From assembly GCA_030544215.1 (NCBI GenBank), contig JARZZO010000002.1, positions 26,907,395 through 26,971,394 on the forward strand: 64,000 bases of DNA, written 5' to 3'. Positions 60,369-64,000 of the stretch are shown piece by piece (position 1 is the first letter of the stretch; the number at the start of each line of letters is the position of its first letter). This DNA is from Zantedeschia hybrid cultivar (lineage: Eukaryota; Streptophyta; Magnoliopsida; Alismatales; Araceae). A program made the translations under genes and the position numbers. A model generated the notes under the pieces. The model ran no database searches, was not told where the DNA came from, and worked only from the letters and a program-made list of their open reading frames with translations.

Positions 60369-61083
60369 TGATGAGGTTGCTTGCGTGGAACATTAGGGGC
60401 ATTGTAGGGAGGGAGAAGAGGGCTGCGGTGAAGGAGTTTGTGAGAAGGTGTAAAGTGTACATTTTGTGCATCCAGGAGACGAAATGTGAGGGAGAGGAGC
60501 ACGACATCATAAGGGAGATAGGGGGTGTAGGTTGGGCAAAGGGGTGGACTCTCTGGCTATGGGGAGCTCAGGAGGCATTATGATTCTCTGGAATGAGTTC
60601 GTAGTTGTTGAGTTGGAGGGGTTCCGGAGAGTGGGAACACATTACATCTCCCTTACTCTCTGTAATGTGGCTGATGGTTTATGTGAATTTACAAGGGTAT
60701 ATGGGCCTCAAGGAAGGAATGTAAGGAGTTGTGGATGGAGTTGTTGAACATGCATCGGTCTTCGGGCCGTCCACGGTGTTTAGGGGGGGGGTATGTCAAT
60801 GCGGTGGCCTATTTGGATGAGAGGTCAGGTGACTCTTCTTGTTTGGCTGAAATGGAGGATTTCTAGGACTCCATTTAGGAGGCCACCTTGGTGGATATTT
60901 CTACACCTAATGCTCTGTATATGTGGTCTAATTTCAGGGTTAACCCTAACCCCTCCCTTTCGCGCCTGGACAGATTCGGAAGACCACTTTCCAGACTTAG
61001 CAGCTAGCTTTATGTCTTTCAAGGGCTGTGTTAGACCACAAGCCCATTCTTCTTTCCACCAGCAGGCGACGCAACATTTGTAG
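60369..61083 (+). pseudogene. L1 ORF2 endonuclease domain, broken
   Basis: It starts RLLAWNIRGIVGREKRAAVK, with the catalytic Glu in ILCIQETKCEGEEHD, then SGGIMILWNEFVVVELEGF and a degraded GGDFN-like stretch near 60785. At least three frame changes. Confidence 0.8.
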
Positions 61084-61112
61084 TGTATTTCCCTTATTGG
61101 ATGAGGGATGAG

Positions 61113-61655
61113 TAGGGGTGTAGTAAACGGAGCAGATACGCCGTTTCTGTGTCTGTCCGTTTACAACAAACAGACAATCCGTATCTGCTCCGTTTGCGAA
61201 TTGGATACGGAGCGGATATCCTTAGGCAGATATTGTCCGGATTCGGGGCGGATATTGTCCAGATTCGGAGTGGATACAGATAATATTCGGATATTTAAAT
61301 AAAATCTTTATACATTATAATATTTGTTTAAAATTTTATAAAAATTAGTAACTATTTGATTAAAAAATAATATTTTAAGTACTCATTAGTAGTTTGGACT
61401 TGGTGGTTTAGAGTTTCACCCACTCAAACATCTTATATGGAGCATATATATGCAATTAGATCTTAGATCTAACGGTCGTAATGCACTCTATTCGGAGCGG
61501 ATATCTGACGGAGCGGGTACGAGATTTCTGTAATCGCTCCATTTATGATCTAGATCATAAACAGATATCTGCCTATGATCTGCCGGATATCAATTTCGGA
61601 TAAATATTCGCAAATTCGGATACGAATCCGGAATCCGGATCCGTTTACAGCCCTA
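61113..61655. mobile_element. Non-autonomous hAT element, 543 bp
   Basis: The ends TAGGGGTGTAGTAAACGGA and TCCGTTTACAGCCCTA are inverted repeats. They are flanked by GGGATGAG (61105-61112) and GGGAGGAG (61656-61663), an 8-bp duplication with one mismatch. Subterminal GCGGATAC/GATATCCG-type repeats are typical. Inserted in the L1 ORF2 between endonuclease and RT. Confidence 0.88.
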
Positions 61656-61663
61656 GGGAGGAG

Positions 61664-64000
61664 GAATTCATGTAGGTGGTAGCGACCGCATGGGAGGCTT
61701 GGTGCAGTGGTGTTTCAGCCATGGCCAGATTAGTTTTGAAGATCCAGAATGCGAGTAGCAAAGCACTTTCTCAGTGGGACGCCAATAAACTTTTACTTGG
61801 AAAGGTAGTTAGGGATATCATGCTTCAGTAGATCGAGGGACTTGATGCTTTAGAGGAGGCTGGACTCCTTGATGAGGAGGAAGGGAAAATACATAACAAG
61901 CTGATGGCCGAGTTTGGGGAGATCCTTATGAAAGAAGAGATATATTGGCATCATAGATCTAGGGGAAAATGGATCAAAGAAGGAGACAGAAACACAACAT
62001 ACTTTCAGAAAGTAACCTTTGGAAGGAGAAGGGTGAATACTATGAGAAGTATTAGAGCAGGGGACATACTATTTACTATTGACAGAGACATCAAATAGCA
62101 TGCCAAAGAGTCATTTGCCTCCCTTTTCACTGAGGAGGGCAAACCTTGTCCAGTCCTTCAGGATGGGGTCCTTCCCATGATTTCTCAGGAGGAAAGTAAT
62201 AGAATCTCAAGACCTTTCACTGAGGAGGAGTCAAAGCTGCAGTCTTTGGTATCTCTGGTAACAAAGCCCATGGGCCTGACATTTTTCCTATGTGTTTCTT
62301 CCAAAGAAGTTGGGACATTATTAAGTATGATCTATGTAGGGCTATTTGGGAGTTTCAGGATGGTGGGGTACACTCGGGGGGCATTAACAAAACCCTGTTG
62401 GTTTTGATCCCCAAGAAGGAAGGTGCTGAGCAGCTTTAAGACTTTTGGTTAATTAGCCTCCTTAATGGGACCTATAAGATCATTGCTAAAATGCTTGCTT
62501 CTAGATTACAGAAGGTGGTGGGTTCGATGGTTACTAATAATCAGGGTGCATTTATCAAGGGAAGACTTATCCAATAAAACTTTCTGGCAGCTCATGAATG
62601 CATCTACGCTATGAAGAGTCAGAGGAGAAAGGGCCTTATTATGAAACTGGACTTTGAAAAGGCCTATGATAGAGTGAATTGGAGTTGCCTGCTTCAAGTC
62701 TTGACCTTAATGGGCTTTGGTGAAAAGTGGGTCCAGTGGGTCTCTCAGTGCATATCCTCAGCTAAGCTTGCAGTTTTAGTAAATGGTGAGGTTTCATCCT
62801 TCTTCCACAGTGGACATGGGCTCGGGCAGGGAGATCCTTCGTCATCTTTACTTTTTGTATTGGTTGCTCAAATTTGAGCTCTTTATGGACACATGTACAG
62901 GCAATAGGAATCATGTCCGGATTTAGAGTTCATACTTCAGGAAGACAGATTACGCACTTGCAGTATGCTGATGATACAATATTATTTGCAGAGCGTTCCA
63001 GCAATTGTGTTATTACACACTTACTCAATTTTTAGAAGATGTGAGTGGATTGAAGGTTAACTGCAGGAAGAGCCAGATGTTGGGTGTTAATGTGGAACAT
63101 GGTTTCCTTGCCCGAGCTGCAGAGTTGTTGGGATGCCCTGTTGGACAATCGCCCATCACTTACCTTGGTCGTCCACTTTCTCCTTGTGCTACCAGATGCT
63201 CAAATTGGAATAAGATCACTCAGAAATTTGATTCCAGATTAGCAGGTTGGGAAGGAAGACTTCTCTCTTATGGAGGCCACCTGGTGCTTTGTCGTTCTTT
63301 TTTGGATAGCCTTCCCATGTATTATCTATCCTTATTTTGAATTTTGGAGTCCGTGTTGAAGAAGTTGGAAGCCATTAGTTGTAGGTTTTTTTGGCACGGG
63401 GCATTTGACAAGAGTAGAGGTTGGCATGTCATTAGCTGGAAAACAGATTTGTATGAGTAGAGAGATGTGTGGTTTAGGGATCAAGGATATCCGAGATTTA
63501 ATTTGGCCTCCTTGGCAACTAGCTTTGGATGCTAAATGCTGTAAAGGATAACATGTGTATGTACCTGGTGAAACAGAAGTACTATAGGCAGTCCAGAGTA
63601 AGTGATATTATACCGGACACTTAATGTAACGTCCCACATCTTTGGAGGGGAATCTTGCAAGACACGGACCTCGTATGTGTAGGAATGCAGCTTAAGCTGG
63701 GGGACGGCTAGAAATGGCTTTTCTGGCAGGACAAATGGTGTGACGATGCTCCAGTATAAAAGAGTTTTCCTTCGCTATTTGCAGTCTCTAGCTCTCTGTC
63801 AGCAGTGGTAGCCGACATGTGGGGTTTAGAAGGTTGGTGCCCCACTTTTTGAAGAGATTCCACAGAGGTGGAGTTCTTGCAACTGATGGATTTTTTTGAT
63901 GCTATCCAAGGATTCAACATTGTTGATGACCAGATAGATTTGGTTTTGTGGAGGTGGGAACCCAATGTGAGATATTCGGTCAAGTCGGCCTATATTCATA
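61664..64000 (+). pseudogene. L1 ORF2 reverse transcriptase region
   Basis: Pieces in order: RGKWIKEGDRNTTYFQKV (about 61960-62020), LVLIPKKEGA (62395), a YKIIAKMLASRLQ / NNQGAFIKGRLI block (62470-62570), KLDFEKAYDRVNWSCLLQ (62617), SGHGLGQGDPSSSLLFV (62808), YADDTILFAE (62965; catalytic pair intact), LKVNCRKSQMLGVN (63050), YLGRPLSPC (63165). Degraded zinc-binding N-part then runs to the window end (SVKSAYIH). Stops at 62096, 62575, 62875 and elsewhere. Confidence 0.85.

Larger units (their letters stand above)
58370..64000 (+). mobile_element. L1-type LINE, decayed, running off the window
   Basis: ORF1 region with a zinc knuckle, then endonuclease, RT with YADD, and the start of the RT zinc-binding region (RYSVKSAYIH at the very end). 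The 5' end is truncated at about 58370 next to the LTR fragment. A hAT element interrupts it at 61113-61655. Many stops and frameshifts. Confidence 0.88.

Overview
The window is nuclear DNA from a flowering plant. The evidence is small exons with GT..AG introns, two plant-specific single-copy genes, and a dense nested set of plant retrotransposons and DNA transposons. The species cannot be fixed from the sequence; a non-grass monocot or an early-diverging angiosperm is my guess. No rRNA, tRNA, CRISPR or bacterial-type feature was seen.

Host gene 1 (2111-12403, +) is a MIP1-type leucine-zipper/DUF547 protein. Seven exons can be placed and join in phase to a normal stop; the N-terminal exons were not found. 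Its largest visible intron (2471-9834) carries a small-LTR Ty1/copia element in sense orientation (4528-9161). Intergenic 12404-18200 holds a TRIM-like LTR, a gypsy LTR fragment, a clean 330-bp Harbinger/Tourist MITE and little else.

Host gene 2 (about 18.6-56.9 kb, +) is the G2484-1 family Agenet/Tudor-like nuclear protein. Twelve coding exons (26451-56360) join in phase to exactly 2057 codons; a GC-rich non-coding first exon lies near 18.6-18.86 kb. The gene is huge because of TE-filled introns. Intron 1 (7.6 kb) holds a threefold degenerate tandem repeat and an RTE-type LINE. The intron 35741-55262 (19.5 kb) splits the Agenet module and holds, in order: an antisense L1 fragment, a truncated Ty3/gypsy (Tat-like) element with a 3.26-kb LTR and a large gag, a 2.5-kb solo LTR inserted in an unrecognised gene remnant, a three-LTR (dimeric) non-autonomous retrotransposon with a perfect TSD that itself contains a hAT element, and a MITE.

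The right end (about 58.37-64 kb, +) is a decayed L1 LINE (ORF1 zinc knuckle, endonuclease, RT, start of the zinc-binding region) interrupted by a 543-bp hAT element; it runs off the window. At least four other pieces of similar L1 elements are scattered through the introns of gene 2.

No novel enzymatic or defence system is present. The most unusual items are the LTR-int-LTR-int-LTR structure with a shared TSD, the Tudor-splitting 19.5-kb intron, the gypsy gag with a duplicated zinc-knuckle module, GGCCCA-rich LTR promoters, and an unrecognised gene remnant that reads in frame across a solo-LTR insertion.
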